A DNA stretch of 64,000 nt from Exophiala sp. HKRS030 (Eukaryota; Ascomycota; Eurotiomycetes; Chaetothyriales; Herpotrichiellaceae). Made by a program: the position numbers and the translations under genes. The stretch covers positions 3,100,001 through 3,164,000 of the forward strand of contig JAHWDD010000001.1 in NCBI GenBank assembly GCA_023897205.1, given 5' to 3'. Under the pieces are notes generated by a model that saw only the letters and a list, made by a program, of their open reading frames with translations, ran no database searches and was not told the DNA's origin. Shown piece after piece: positions 37,720 through 48,885 of this stretch. The first letter of the stretch is position 1, and each line of letters begins with the position of its first letter.

Positions 37720-40051
37720 GACCAGGAGGAAGTCCTGGTCTCCCAGCCTCCGTCCAATTGCCATCGTCCTTCCAGGCATTCAACTTTCGGTGGCCACTAC
37801 CGGAGATGGCAACTGCTCATGGTCCTGCTGGAAGTCACTTTGCCGGATCTAGACTGGCTCTGGTGGAGCACGGACTGGGCTTTCCGGGCTTGATGACTTT
37901 TTCCAAAGGTCAGTTATAGCGAGTACTTCGTATTCAACTAACTAGTCTGGTGATGGGAGGAGACTTAAGAGGCGACGGGCCGCCACATCAAAGTGGATCT
38001 AATAGTTGAAAAAGGTCATGACCGCACGACGATCTCAGACGACAATGGTCCACCTTTTCCCATTTTTTTCGTTCCAAGGCGCAGCGTCCTTTTTGCTTAG
38101 CATGTCTACCGCACATGCTTGATTTTGCAACATCAGAAGATTGTGCCGACAGCATTATTACAGATTGGCAAGTTTTGTGCCTACGAAGAAGACTTTTTAT
38201 ACATATAACGGAGTTTGAGACTTGGAAGTCACGAGAATTGCACAGCTTTTCAGATTTTCAGTGCCGACAGAATTAGGAATGCAACATTGACAACGGTCAA
38301 GTGGGTATGTCTAGTGGATGCTGACCTGTCTTAGGTGGCCAAAAAGCACGGCCAGTATAGTACTTGTGGAATCGGTTATTGTCACCATATATCCACTTCG
38401 AGTGCGACAAGACAAATACTTCGGCAAATGAAAACTGCCTCCTGAGTCCTAATTTCCCGGCCGCGTATCTGGCCACTTTTCCTTCAGCGAAGAGGTTTAC
38501 CACGGGACCAGAAATGGGCCATGAGTTTTCGAATGGAAAAAATGCCTTACCCCGTTTGAATTGTCTTTTGAAATCCCCAGACGAAGTCTTGTGTACAGGA
38601 GTGCATCAATACAGATGGGTTGACGCCTTTCTCACACCTTTTATACACGTGTCGATCGGTATCGTTGGGTCATGCTGGTTTGTTCTGGCCTCCTTTAAGC
38701 CATCTGCGACGATTTGAACATTTCTGAAACCCGAAGTCCTGGAGAACTAGGTTTCTCAATGGTCCTGTTGGTGTGGGGCATGTATGGAATATACCAGGAA
38801 CGTATGATCAAGGGGCGTCCTCGAGTCTTTGGCTGTATGTTCTTGAGATCTACTGTTCGCGATAATCATCTCATCTAATGGCAGGTTGATTGGAATTGTG
38901 AATGACAGGTGTTTGATTTTCATTTTGAGATAAAGGATGGAGTCAAGATATCAATATCAAAACAATCCCAGAAATGTTATGGTCTCCGCTACGTGACTTG
39001 TTCTTCTAAAGTGACCATCCCTGTGCAAGCTGGCAATGCTTCACTTCTTGACAAGCAAGTAGCCATCTGGTAGCACTAGTCGTTCAGACCGCGTGCTTCA
39101 ACTTGCATGGGATCAGGCCTAGTCAAGGATCAAGGACACCGGCACGAGCGTCTTCAGTGGCACATACCAGAAGTTGGGCGATAGATGCACAATACAACTC
39201 TCCTGCCACATATGCATAGAAGTAGCTGAGTTCGCACATCTAGCACAAGACAAGATCAACGCTGTAAACCAAGTATTATCGTAACCCCTTAACATGCGAG
39301 ACACCCTTCAAAGTCACGGCGTCATACCTACGGAGTAGCAGATTGCAGCCACTCGTTACCTCCCAGTACTTCGTAGGTTGAGAAATTTCAAGGTATACAA
39401 CTTAAAGCTATGGAAAGTGATCTCGCAATCGACCATAGGATACAGAAATCAGCACTTCCCGTTCGCTCAGTGGTACTTAAGCTGTATGCCGATCCGCCAG
39501 TACTGAGGTAGGTGACTACTCGGGAATCCGGATTGTTGATTGTTTTTGGCAATTCCTAGGCTGGTGTGTGAAGGCTTGTGAGGTTTTTTTTGTTATATCG
39601 TGAGAGTGTCTCGTATGGAGAGGTGTGGGTGGCATCTAGGAGGAGTTTCGTCCTTGGACGAAAGGCGGTCAGTTGAAACACGATGGAGCATAGAGCGCCT
39701 GTGACATTTGACGATAACGAAACAAGAGGTTGGCTTTACGTCAAAATGTGATCGAGAAGTGCTGTTCGGAGAAGTTTATGAATTCTAGCTCGACAGAAAA
39801 ATTCAAACGACAGTGAGATGAGGTCGGGGTCGGAAATCGCCCAAGGAGGGACGAACTAAATACTCTGTAGACTGTATGCTTGTGAATCTAACAGAAGTGG
39901 AATGACGTCAGCTCTGCACCTCGCATGAACCTTTGACAAAAACGTCAGATTTCACAACAGACATATTGCTCTCCTCTTCTTGACAACTCCCCAGTTTCTT
40001 CCATGAATCAGCAATCAAGGACATCTACCCAGTCACGGGACTAAAAAAATC
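36449..40051. other. Gene-poor block, about 3.6 kb
   Basis: No supported gene lies between the transporter and the small membrane-protein gene. Frames reach about 117 codons (38364..38717) without domains. It contains an AGCC tetranucleotide run, a CTGCTGCTGC run near 37010-37021, and TACCTA words near 36580-36680. The start should carry the transporter 3' untranslated region. Confidence 0.55.
37686..37719. repeat. (AGCC)n microsatellite
   Basis: About eight perfect tandem copies of AGCC. The translated frames (serine-glutamine-proline-alanine repeats) are artefacts. Confidence 0.9.
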
Positions 40052-40606
40052 ATGGCACCATCAAGAGGTCCTCACCCACCGACAACCAACCTCAACACCA
40101 CGACTCCAGCTTCAACAACACCACCAAACGACGACACGGCCATAGCCCAACAAAGCAACTCCGCCCTGGCCAACGCCCGGCGCAACTTCAATTACTTCCT
40201 GCACCCGACATCACCCAACAGCCCACGCCCCGCACGGCTGCGCACGCGCGCTCTGCTGCGCACACTCCGGTACGTGACGCAATTCATCTTCTGGCGCCTG
40301 GTGCGCTGGGCGAAATACATTGCCGTCGGATCACTGGTCGCGGCCATTGGTGCGACCGCGTTCGGGAGCGTGGTCAGTGGCGTGGCGTGGATTGCGGCGC
40401 CGCCGACCATCGGCGCGAGTGTGCTCGCCGCGGGCGTTTGGGGAACAGGCAAGTTTGCCGCGCGGCGGCTGCATGCTAGGTGGGCGAGGAGTGGTGGTGA
40501 TGAGGCTGTGGTGAGGAGGGAGAGTGTCGAGGATGCGCAGGAGAGTGGGGTCAGGGTCGATGGCGGGTATGGGTTTGATGTTGGGCCAAGGGCTGTGCCT
40601 TGGTGA
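40052..40606 (+). CDS. Small membrane protein, conserved fungal type, 184 aa
   Basis: Single exon starting MAPSRGPHPPTTNLNTTT. The first 45 residues are a Thr/Pro/Asn-rich disordered stretch. A basic region follows (RNFNYFLHPTSPNSPRPARLRTRALLRTLRYV). Two hydrophobic segments come next, about residues 76-110 (FIFWRLVRWAKYIAVGSLVAAIGATAFGS, split by basic residues) and about 112-133 (SGVAWIAAPPTIGASVLAAG). It ends in an Arg-rich then acidic tail. High GC and strong codon bias support coding. I do not know a function; a mitochondrial or ER membrane location is possible from the basic N-terminal region. It converges with AFG2. Confidence 0.65.
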   Translation: MAPSRGPHPPTTNLNTTTPASTTPPNDDTAIAQQSNSALANARRNFNYFLHPTSPNSPRPARLRTRALLRTLRYVTQFIFWRLVRWAKYIAVGSLVAAIGATAFGSVVSGVAWIAAPPTIGASVLAAGVWGTGKFAARRLHARWARSGGDEAVVRRESVEDAQESGVRVDGGYGFDVGPRAVPW

Positions 40607-40923
40607 TTCTCGAGGGGTTGTTGATGTGGGGGATCTGAGTTGGGTGACAGTGTGGTATGTGCTGTCTGCAGGTGCTCGAGGAAGCAGTGCGATAGAATGG
40701 AGCAGAAAGCACTGTGTGAGTTGAAGATAGGTTTGGAGTGAACCTCGGTCCTTGGTGATGTTGCGCATGCACATATTTGGTTGTTGGTACAGTGGCCTCT
40801 AGTTGCATTCTCACTATAGAGATGTTTTTGTTTTACGTGAGGTGAAGATCGAACACGTGGCTCGACTTCTAGCAGCTTTGAAGACGGATTCAACGAAAAT
40901 AGTCCTCAGAATAAATCCTCCTT

Positions 40924-43089
40924 TCAGGCTCTCCTCGTCTCATTCCACTTCTCAAAATCTTCCAGCATTTCAGTTGTGATGCTCTTGGGTGTCTTCTTTA
41001 TCGCCTCTTCAACATCAGAACTGACCATGTGTGTATCATTGCCATCAAACGCCAACTCTCCAGCCGTCTGCAGTATGCCCACGACTTCGGCGCCTGAAAA
41101 CCCCTTTGTCAACTCGGAGAACCTCGCAGCATCAACTTCGACAGTAACGTCCGGCCGATAGTGGATCTTGCCCAACCTCTTCTCGAAAATCTCCTTCCTG
41201 GCCTCCCCATCAGGTGGGCCAATGTAAACCACATTATCAAATCTGCCTGGCCTCATCAATGCGGGGTCAATGGCCATGGGCTTGTTTGTTGCCGCCACCA
41301 CCATGACATTCTTGAGCTCCTCAAAGCCATCCATCTCGTTTAACAAGGTGGTCAAAACATTCAAGTCTCCTCCGCTGCGACCTCGACTGGCAATCGAGTC
41401 AATTTCATCAAAGAAAATGATACTCGGGCTCGCCGCGCGGGCCTTGCGAAACACTTCCCGTATCGCACGTTCACTTTCACCTACGTACATGCTGATCAGC
41501 TCGGCGCCTTTGACGGCCAAGAAGTTGAGTTTGGCTTCGGTGGCAAGCGCTTTGACGAGGAGGGTCTTGGAGCATCCCGGGGGCCCGTACAGGAGGACTC
41601 CCTTCTTCGGTGTCAGGCCTAGCTCGGCCATGCGAGCGGCGTGTTTGAGTGGCCGTTCAACAGCGTTTTGCAGTGTACGCTTGATTTCTTGTTGGCCGCC
41701 AATGTCCGTCCAGTGGACGTTGGGTGTTTCGAGAAAGATTTCTTGGAGGGCTGATGGTCGGGTCTCTGAAAGGGCCTGCTCAAAGTCATTAAGTGAGATG
41801 GTTAGGGAGTATTTGTGGTCTTTTGTTAATGGTGAGGTAGTCGTATTGTTGATCGCAGACGAATGGCTGTATCTGTCAGTGCTTTTGATTCCGGTGGTAT
41901 CGTCATTCGAATTCTGACGATCCATGGCGAGTTCTAACATATTGCAGAACAGATCGTACAAGTCAGCCCCGACATAGCCATGTGTCCGTTCAGCCATAGT
42001 TTGTAATAGCTGATCATCAGGCACCTTGTCTCTGCCTCGGATTGCGAGAAGGATTTCGTGCCTCTGCAGAGCCGAAGGAATGGGTAATTCTATCTCAATC
42101 TTGAATCTCCCAACCGATCGTAGGCTTTGATCGATATCATTGGGATGTGATGTCTCCGCTACGACTAGTGTACGCGTGTTTCTGACCTGCTCAAAAAGGC
42201 TAATGAGCGCATTCGTAGTAGCTGATGTTGGGGAAGAATTTTCACCAGATCGTCGAGAGAGATAGCCTGACTCTACGACGATGAGTCTGGTTTCCTTCGT
42301 TGTTGACAATTTGGTCGCTGGTGTCCATCTGACCACACAGGGCCAACCTGAATCGGCAAGCGATTGAATGAACACGGATTTACCAGTTCCTTTCGCCCCA
42401 TAGATTAACACACCTTGCTTAGGGGAATATGATTCGGACGGTGGTTGGTATTCTGTGCGGCATAGCCTCCTCACAACGCTTCGTAGATGACTGACTTGCC
42501 TTTCCAGCCCGCCCAGTTTGGTGGGCCGGAAGTCCACATCAGACGTCGCGACGTTGGTGTCGACAGAATCCGTAATGCGGAAGGTCGTCGACTTAGATAC
42601 CTTTGCAACCCATGAACCTGCCACTCCCACATCCTTGACTCTCAGATCAATTTTCTCCAAACCCACTCTGAAGCTCAGTTTCTGAGAGATAGCGACAAAC
42701 TCGTCCACTCCGGCGATTGCATATTGAGCGTGTCGTTCCCAGAACTTAACCTGGTCGTCGTTCAATGCAGAAGTATCACATTGCAAGGTCACCAGCTCAC
42801 TTTCCTCAATCCTCAGAGGACTGCTTGTGATGGTTATCTTATCGCCGAGTTTGAGCCCATAAGTTTCCTGCAACAGTTTGGAAGTCTGCACAACCGTGTC
42901 CTTCAATCCCTGGCCGGAGGCGTCCCAGACGATGGCGAGTTTCCTTCGTCCATCGTTAGATTCTGTGGGGCCATGTATCTCACAAGTGTCGCCAGGCTTG
43001 AGTCGTAGACCCAATAGTGACGCAGCGGTCACTTTGACCTTGAAGGCGTCCTTGTCGGAATTCGACGGCCGTACTACGAACGAAGACAT
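40924..43089 (-). CDS. AFG2: AFG2/DRG1-type double AAA ATPase with degenerate first ATPase site
   Basis: Cdc48-like hexameric ATPase; in yeast Afg2/Drg1 removes Rlp24 from cytoplasmic pre-60S particles. Single exon, 721 residues. Residues 1-180 form a Cdc48-like N domain. D1 has a Walker A GAKGTGKS (231-238), but where Walker B should read hydrophobic-DE it reads LIVVES (269-274). Its sensor region is AETSHPND and its arginine-finger region RSVGRF. D2 is canonical: DIGGQQEIK, Walker A GPPGCSKT (502-509, the family-specific CS), IIFFDEID (557-564), AATNKP, and LMRPGRF (611-617). D1 is therefore probably unable to hydrolyse ATP, while it may still bind it. A low-complexity insert (about 390-425) separates D1 and D2. 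It converges with the upstream membrane-protein gene. Confidence 0.87.
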   Translation of the reverse strand: MSSFVVRPSNSDKDAFKVKVTAASLLGLRLKPGDTCEIHGPTESNDGRRKLAIVWDASGQGLKDTVVQTSKLLQETYGLKLGDKITITSSPLRIEESELVTLQCDTSALNDDQVKFWERHAQYAIAGVDEFVAISQKLSFRVGLEKIDLRVKDVGVAGSWVAKVSKSTTFRITDSVDTNVATSDVDFRPTKLGGLERQVSHLRSVVRRLCRTEYQPPSESYSPKQGVLIYGAKGTGKSVFIQSLADSGWPCVVRWTPATKLSTTKETRLIVVESGYLSRRSGENSSPTSATTNALISLFEQVRNTRTLVVAETSHPNDIDQSLRSVGRFKIEIELPIPSALQRHEILLAIRGRDKVPDDQLLQTMAERTHGYVGADLYDLFCNMLELAMDRQNSNDDTTGIKSTDRYSHSSAINNTTTSPLTKDHKYSLTISLNDFEQALSETRPSALQEIFLETPNVHWTDIGGQQEIKRTLQNAVERPLKHAARMAELGLTPKKGVLLYGPPGCSKTLLVKALATEAKLNFLAVKGAELISMYVGESERAIREVFRKARAASPSIIFFDEIDSIASRGRSGGDLNVLTTLLNEMDGFEELKNVMVVAATNKPMAIDPALMRPGRFDNVVYIGPPDGEARKEIFEKRLGKIHYRPDVTVEVDAARFSELTKGFSGAEVVGILQTAGELAFDGNDTHMVSSDVEEAIKKTPKSITTEMLEDFEKWNETRRA

Positions 43090-43509
43090 CTACTCATCTG
43101 GAAGCAAAAGTGGTGGGCCTTGAGAAATTTGTTCAAAGAGGAATAGTGACTCCGGAGAAGTACTCCGTCTGGAATGCCTCGTGAGTCCTGCTCAGGTTGT
43201 TGACTTCCTGTAATAAGTGTGTAATGACAATTGGAGCTTTATCAGGCGGATATGTCACGTACTCTCGTAAATACCACGGTGATAGGATGAAATTGTGTGT
43301 ATGTGTATCTACTAGCCAACAAGTAAGTGAGTAGAAAAGAAAAGTCCACTGCTTGCACCATGTTGCGTCACGTGACTCAACGGTGGTTCCGCCTCAGTCC
43401 TTGTTAGGGTTCACTGCAGTTCATGGAATATATATGGATGTAGGTATGGAATATAGGTAGATGACAGAGTTTCCAACTCTATCAAGGTTCCTTCGAACTT
43501 GGCTGTAGT

Positions 43510-44713
43510 TTATTCAAGAGACTCGAGAGAGGACTTCTTGCCAGCACTACGAGTGACTCTTTTTGTTAAACCCGCATCGTCTTTCTCCTCTAAACCACTC
43601 GATCTATCTTCGACTGTGTCTGGGACCTCCGAGATTTCTTCATCGGTACTCGTAGCACGTGGAATGCTTTCCCACGATTCACCGAGTTCCTGCTTTGTCT
43701 GTCCGGTGATCTGCTCCACCACTTTCGCGCCTTCGCTTTCGGTTCCATTCCAGGCACCGCAACTGCTGCACCTCCATTTGCCCAGTTCTTCCAGGGTCCT
43801 GACCCCAGGTGGAGCCTGACCGTTGACCAGGCGACATTTTGAACATAACAATACCAGCCGGTTCTTGGCTGCAGTTTCATCGTCTCCGAGCAGAACATCC
43901 AGGATTCGATCATACCAATGTGGAGCCTGTTCATACGCCGTACTAGGAGGCCGGACTTGAGGGAATGCATTCGGAGCAAAGCCTGGGCTATCAGGTGATA
44001 TGTCCAATGGGGTTTGCACCATGTTGGGGGCTACCAGCGGAGAGCGGCCATGTATGGGAGAACTGAGCTGATGGTCGTCGTGTGGTCGTTGCTGGAGTGG
44101 TGAGGGAATGTTCCTGCCTGGTATGTTTGCTGTCGGCGGAGGTGGTATACCCGTTCTCTGGGGTTGGCTTTGTTGTGGAGTTTTCTTCTGCGCACCATCC
44201 TTTTTGGATGCTTGTGGCTGTTTGGAGGGTGTCTTCGACGTTGGAGCTCCACCATATTTCTGTAACAGCTCTTGAGTACTGTCGTACTTGGTCGCCTTCT
44301 TCAGGTCGGTAATTTTAGATTCGCGTTGCTTGGTGAGGTGGTTGATATATGACTGTTGTCGGTTAATCCTCCAGTCGAAGAACAAGGCTATAGTCCTGCG
44401 AACGCCATAGATAACCAGCGGACTGCCGATCAAACCGGAATAGTGGTAAATAGACCAATTCTGAGGCCCGAGAACAAGGACAATAATGAGGAGGTACAAA
44501 ACATAGGTGAGGGTGGTGTAAAGGGTCCACAATGCTTTTGCTCTGCGGCCTCGGCTTCGGGATGTGTCGAGAGCAAGATTTGCAGCGGTGATCTGGGAAG
44601 AGAGCTTGGAGAGAGCCTTTTCGAAAGAGGCAGGCGAAGTGTTATCTCCCTGACCAAGTTAGTAATATGCCTGACACTCGGCTAACATCACATACCTTCC
44701 AAAGCCACGACAT
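43510..44713 (-). CDS. LNP1: Lunapark family ER three-way-junction protein
   Basis: ER membrane protein that stabilises three-way tubule junctions. Exons complement(44696..44713, 43510..44649) give 385 residues. The first coding exon is just 18 nt (MSWLWK), and the intron 46 bp. An N-terminal amphipathic region (SFEKALSKLSSQITAANLAL) precedes two close membrane helices (TLYTTLTYVLYLLIIVLVLG and SGLIGSPLVIYGVRRTIALFF). A coiled coil and a long Pro/Gln-rich linker follow. The C-terminal zinc ribbon has CSKC and CSSC pairs preceded by the WYDRILDVLLGDDE motif, as in Lnp1. The tail is Ser/Glu-rich. Splicing is required for the N-terminus to match the family. Confidence 0.92.
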
Positions 44714-45366
44714 GCTGGCTCGTCTCATGGATGGATTTCTCCCGGCCGACGGACTTCTCTTTATTGGATGAGCGGAGTCACCTTTGCTTCGTAGGAAAGG
44801 AGTCTGGGCACATGTTGAGGAAAGTCGGATCTACCGGTCAAACAGACGGAGCCTTGGAGACCGTGAAGTGATACGCAGAAATCCTGATGACAGCGAAGAC
44901 ACAGAGATGGGTGGCCGGTGGGTGAGCACACAGGCAGTGCGTCATTCGTGGTTATTCGAGGCTCCAGGTCGGCCGTGTCATTTGTGTCATTTGTGTCATT
45001 AGTGCCATTCTATGAACACTCACACAACTGTGACGGCACGTGCCTGGTTCGGTCATGTCGGAGGGAAAGTGCCGACACTGGGGACCGCGCACCACCGCGT
45101 CTTGCACATGATTGCGATTTGCTCCTTCCTTGTGTTCCAGGCTGCCCCCTTCTCTTTTCCCCAAAAAGTTGAGGACAACTCAACCAATTCTCACTTCAAG
45201 CCATTCATCTTGTTTGATCTCCCTTGAGAGTCAAATTACAGGTCGCCACAATCTCTTTCACCGTCTTTGTCGCCTATGTATTTACAAGTCTCATAAACCA
45301 TCGAACCACGGAATCTTTCAGCAACATATACATCGCCCGACTGCAGTGACATCAAATTCATTCAAT
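44714..45366. promoter_or_regulatory. Divergent intergenic region, LNP1 / GOT1
   Basis: A 653-bp gap between two divergent membrane-traffic genes holds both promoters. A short tandem GTGTCATTT repeat (three imperfect copies, about 44976-45003) is present. No other motif was assigned. Confidence 0.45.
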
Positions 45367-46005
45367 ATGCCCAGCATGTGGCTCACAGATATTCAGAGTA
45401 TGCGCCAGCATGGACTTGTGACACTTCTTGGATCGTACGTACTAACCGTCTACAGAGATAGGTGTAGCCTTTTGCTCCGGCGGTATGTCCACTTTCAGAT
45501 CCAACTATGTCCTGCCAATACTGACAAGAAAAAGGAGGACTATTTCTATTCGGTGGTGTTTTAATGTTCTTTGATCGATCTATGTAAGCATCTCTCGCCA
45601 ACATCTCGGTCTATACACTGCAACAGCTGCTAATATTTCTCAGGCTGGCTATGGGCAATGTTTGTTGCTCCTCTTTTCCCGGCGCAGTACCGCACTGACT
45701 CCAAATAGATCCTCTTCCTGATCGGCCTCACCCTCATCATAGGCTTGCAGAAGACCTTCATCTTCTTTGCCAGGCGTCAAAAGCTCAAAGGCACCGCTGC
45801 TTTCGCTGCTGGAATCTTTCTGATACTCCTGCGCTGGCCATTGACCGGCTTCTTGGTGGAGCTCTACGGAATCTTCATCCTGTTTGGGGATTTCTTTGCT
45901 ACGATTGCTTCGTTCGCCGGCAACATACCCATCGTGGGTCCATACATCCAGATGGCACTACAGAAGATCTCCAGTGGTCGCAGGAATGCCGAGCTCCCAG
46001 TCTGA
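45367..46005 (+). CDS. GOT1: Vesicle transport protein Got1
   Basis: Golgi/ER four-helix membrane protein involved in COPII vesicle traffic. Five exons, 45367..45397, 45456..45482, 45535..45583, 45644..45659, 45709..46005, encode 139 residues, the normal length. Exons 2 and 4 are micro-exons of 27 and 16 nt. Joined, they read IQKIGVAFCSGG, then GLFLFGGVLMFFDRSM, then LAMGN, then ILFLIGLTLIIGLQKT, restoring the full N-terminal helices. The last exon holds two more helices around FAAGIFLILLRWPLTGFLVE and IFILFGDFFATIASF, then IPIVGPYIQMALQKI. All introns are GT..AG. A start at 45376 (MWLTDIQ) is also possible. Confidence 0.93.
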
Positions 46006-46306
46006 ACAAGGTGCAAAGCTTCATATCTACACAAAACTTTTCCACAAGCCCGAATCTTCACCGTGGATCACGGATCATCCGCATATTAGGACCGAGGAAC
46101 TTTTCCCCTGTCACCGTGACACAGGGGCCTTTAATCCTCCCGATTATACGGCGCGACACGACGGTGTACTCTTTCTGGCACACTCCCCTGTACCTGTCGT
46201 GTAGCTTGGTTCCGATTTCACCATTTCGCTTCAATCATGCGAGCAAAAGAATTGAGCTCAGGTCGACTGCCAAAATGGATGTTCCAATGGCACTTCCCAA
46301 TTGCTC

Positions 46307-48885
46307 TCACAACCCTCCAAAGCCTGTTCCACCAGCATCGGAACCAGGCCATCCAACAAAAGTACTCAATCCATGAGCATTGACGTCCGGTGCCGTTGCC
46401 AACAAATCGTACCCCATTCCCATGCTCCAAAGCATGTCGTCTTCTGTTTGCCATCCTCCATATGTGCCGATCGAGGCTGGTTGACTGTGAGGAGACAAGG
46501 AATATCCTTCGTATCCTGCACCGTTCGGAGGCTGTCCAAATCCTGAAGGAGAAGCAGTCGAAGTATGTTGTGGTAGTAGCGTAGGATTAGAGTCGTGTCG
46601 ATACAGATCGGGGCTGTGGTTAGGACCATGAACGCCGCGCTGCGCACCAGGACCGTGAGCATGACTCGTCATCTGTGATTGCTGATACGAGCCACTTCGC
46701 GGGTCACCACTGGGTAAAAACCCTTTTGAATCAACACCATTCTTTCCTGGACCTCCCGGGTACTTCCCATGGACTAGATTTCGTCTCAATAATCTCTCGA
46801 ATCCATCAGCCATGCTGTACAAGATGTGACTCCTTCCAGCCCGGCAACCTCGAAAGAGAGCAATAACTCCTTCGATGAGAGGCCTGGTCTTGGTCTCTGG
46901 ATCAATCGTAACGCCGATGCCCGTCCACTTACTTGACATCTTGATCAGAAATACCACAGCAAATGCTATCACCGTATGCAGATACAAGGGAACCCCCACC
47001 ATGCTGTCGCGAATACTGGGTTCTTCGAGGACAATGATGAGGATCTGATGGGCGGAAGCAATTGCGTGATGGGCGATTGGCCGGAGCGATGTTGGCAGTG
47101 TTGAAGTGGATGAGATGGTCACTAATGATCGACCCCTCAGAGCCAACGAGTTCAGCATCATACTGGCAAAGTGATAATGAAGTTCGACACCTGTGCATCT
47201 CGTGTCAGTGCGATTGCTCGCTTTCACTCATACAATATCGGCATAATGTGGAATCTTCTTACCGACTGCAGGATAATCCCCAATGTGTGCATCTTGCAGC
47301 AAAGCATGGCGAAACTGATATCTCCATCTATCCAAATCCTCGATGAATCGCTGGTGTGTCAGCAAGGTCACGTCATCACCTTCCATCAGCCTTTCAGCTT
47401 CCAGTCCAAAGTGATTGTAGGCCCTACTCAAGATAATAAACAGAGTAACCTGACTCAAAACCCTGCGGTCCGAAGGCGTACATTCCGGCGCGTTGAGAAA
47501 AACATCGTATTCCTTGATGGCTTGCATCTCGGCTGTGACAGGCGGGCGGCCGTACGCGATGCTGAAATGGTGATCTAGCACGTAAAGCAGATACCACAGT
47601 CTGGCACGTTCAAAGGCATTCTCTCGCTCCGAAACAGTAGCCTTGGCTGAATACAACGCTTTGAAGAACGCCTGGTGAAGATTGAGTTCGGTGGCCATGC
47701 GCACGCAGTGACCACTGAGTTTCCAGCTGAGATCCGGCAGCCAGAAAGCCGCGATGCACAAAGCGCGGATGTCCTCAAGTGTGTGGAAGCGGTCGAAGAA
47801 ACTGGTCGCAATCAACTCGCGTAAGTGTTTGGCCGACGCCGAGTGGATCGCTTCTTTGCCCGGAATGTGCAACGACGTCACGGTAATGATGGCCGTGAAG
47901 AACAGCGTCGACGATTCTCGAACCGATAACAGACTGCGTGATTCGTGGATCGTGGCATCATATAAGTACCGGGACAGGCTCGTCTTGAATAAATCGAAGA
48001 GTTCTTCGGCCTCCGCCAGTGAGAGCAGGCCCTGAGAGATGAGGTCGTTTTCCATGTTTTTGCGCGAGTTGCGCCGAGAAGTGTCACCCTGTTTGAGTCG
48101 CGAACGGAGAGTGTTGAGCTGTGTCACTTCGTATAGTGAGCCCATTGGGGCTGGTGCCATTTCGTGCTCCGAGTGTGGACCATCAGCTGCATTCGGATTG
48201 AGAGAATTCTCCCGTGTAGTTTGTGCTGCAGTGGGAAGCTCGGTGGTTGTTGTGGTTGCTGGAAGAGTGGATTGGTGCTGGTGTTGATGGTGATGATGTT
48301 GTTGATATTGGTGGTGGTGTTGTTGTTGTTGTTGCTGGTCTTGTGTCGATGGCGCTTCTGGTGCTCGATTGATTTCTCCGGTGCTATTGATGCCAGAACT
48401 GTAGCTTTCCAGAGGCGCCATTTTAAGCCGTGAAAGAATATCTTCGACTGCCCTGTCCAAACGAATAATTGCCGGATGTGAGGTCCTAAAGACACAACAT
48501 AAGCACTGCGCGTTCTAATACTGGCTGAGAGTGACTTGTGATCCAGGGCAACATACTCATTGTCATCCTCCAAGCTGACTCGCATCCGCTTACTTGTGAC
48601 ACAATCCAGTCCTAACCTCTGACATCTCGAGCAGCCAGAATCCCCGCGCTCGAGACTATCACACTTGACCTTTAATTTGCGACAGGCAAGACATGCCCGC
48701 CCCTTCCGCGCAACATGAGGCTGCTCAGGAAGATGGTCGGCAGACCTCTTCCTGGAATGCACCATGGGCGACGTGTTGGGGTCTTCGTTGACAGAACCAT
48801 TCCAAGATTCATGTCGTGTTGCGACTGAGAGTGGTGGGGTTTTCCGGGGAGTATCCTGATTGTTAGATTCGTTTGATCGATTCAT
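46307..48885 (-). CDS. Zn2Cys6 transcription factor with poly-Q/H tract
   Basis: Fungal-specific regulator of 811 residues. Exons are complement(48557..48885, 47263..48485, 46307..47190), with introns of 71 and 72 bp. The zinc cluster has C65-x2-C68-x6-C75-x9-C85-x2-C88-x6-C95 (ACLACRKLKVKC .. CSRCQRLGLDC). A dimerisation-like segment follows (AVEDILSRLKM), then a Gln/His-rich tract. The fungal TF middle region then includes LSRYLYDATIHESRSLLSVR and ARLWYLLYVLDHHFSIAYGRPP. The C-terminus is Gly/Ser/Pro/Tyr-rich. The target is unknown; the arrangement resembles War1/PrtT-like factors, but I cannot place it. A further in-frame ATG at 49005 would add 40 residues without family character. Confidence 0.85.
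48272..48341. repeat. Coding Gln/His repeat tract
   Basis: TTG/GTG/ATG triplet repeats on the plus strand are CAA/CAC/CAT codons on the coding strand. They encode about 23 residues of mixed Q and H inside the Zn2Cys6 factor. Such tracts vary in length between strains. Confidence 0.85.
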
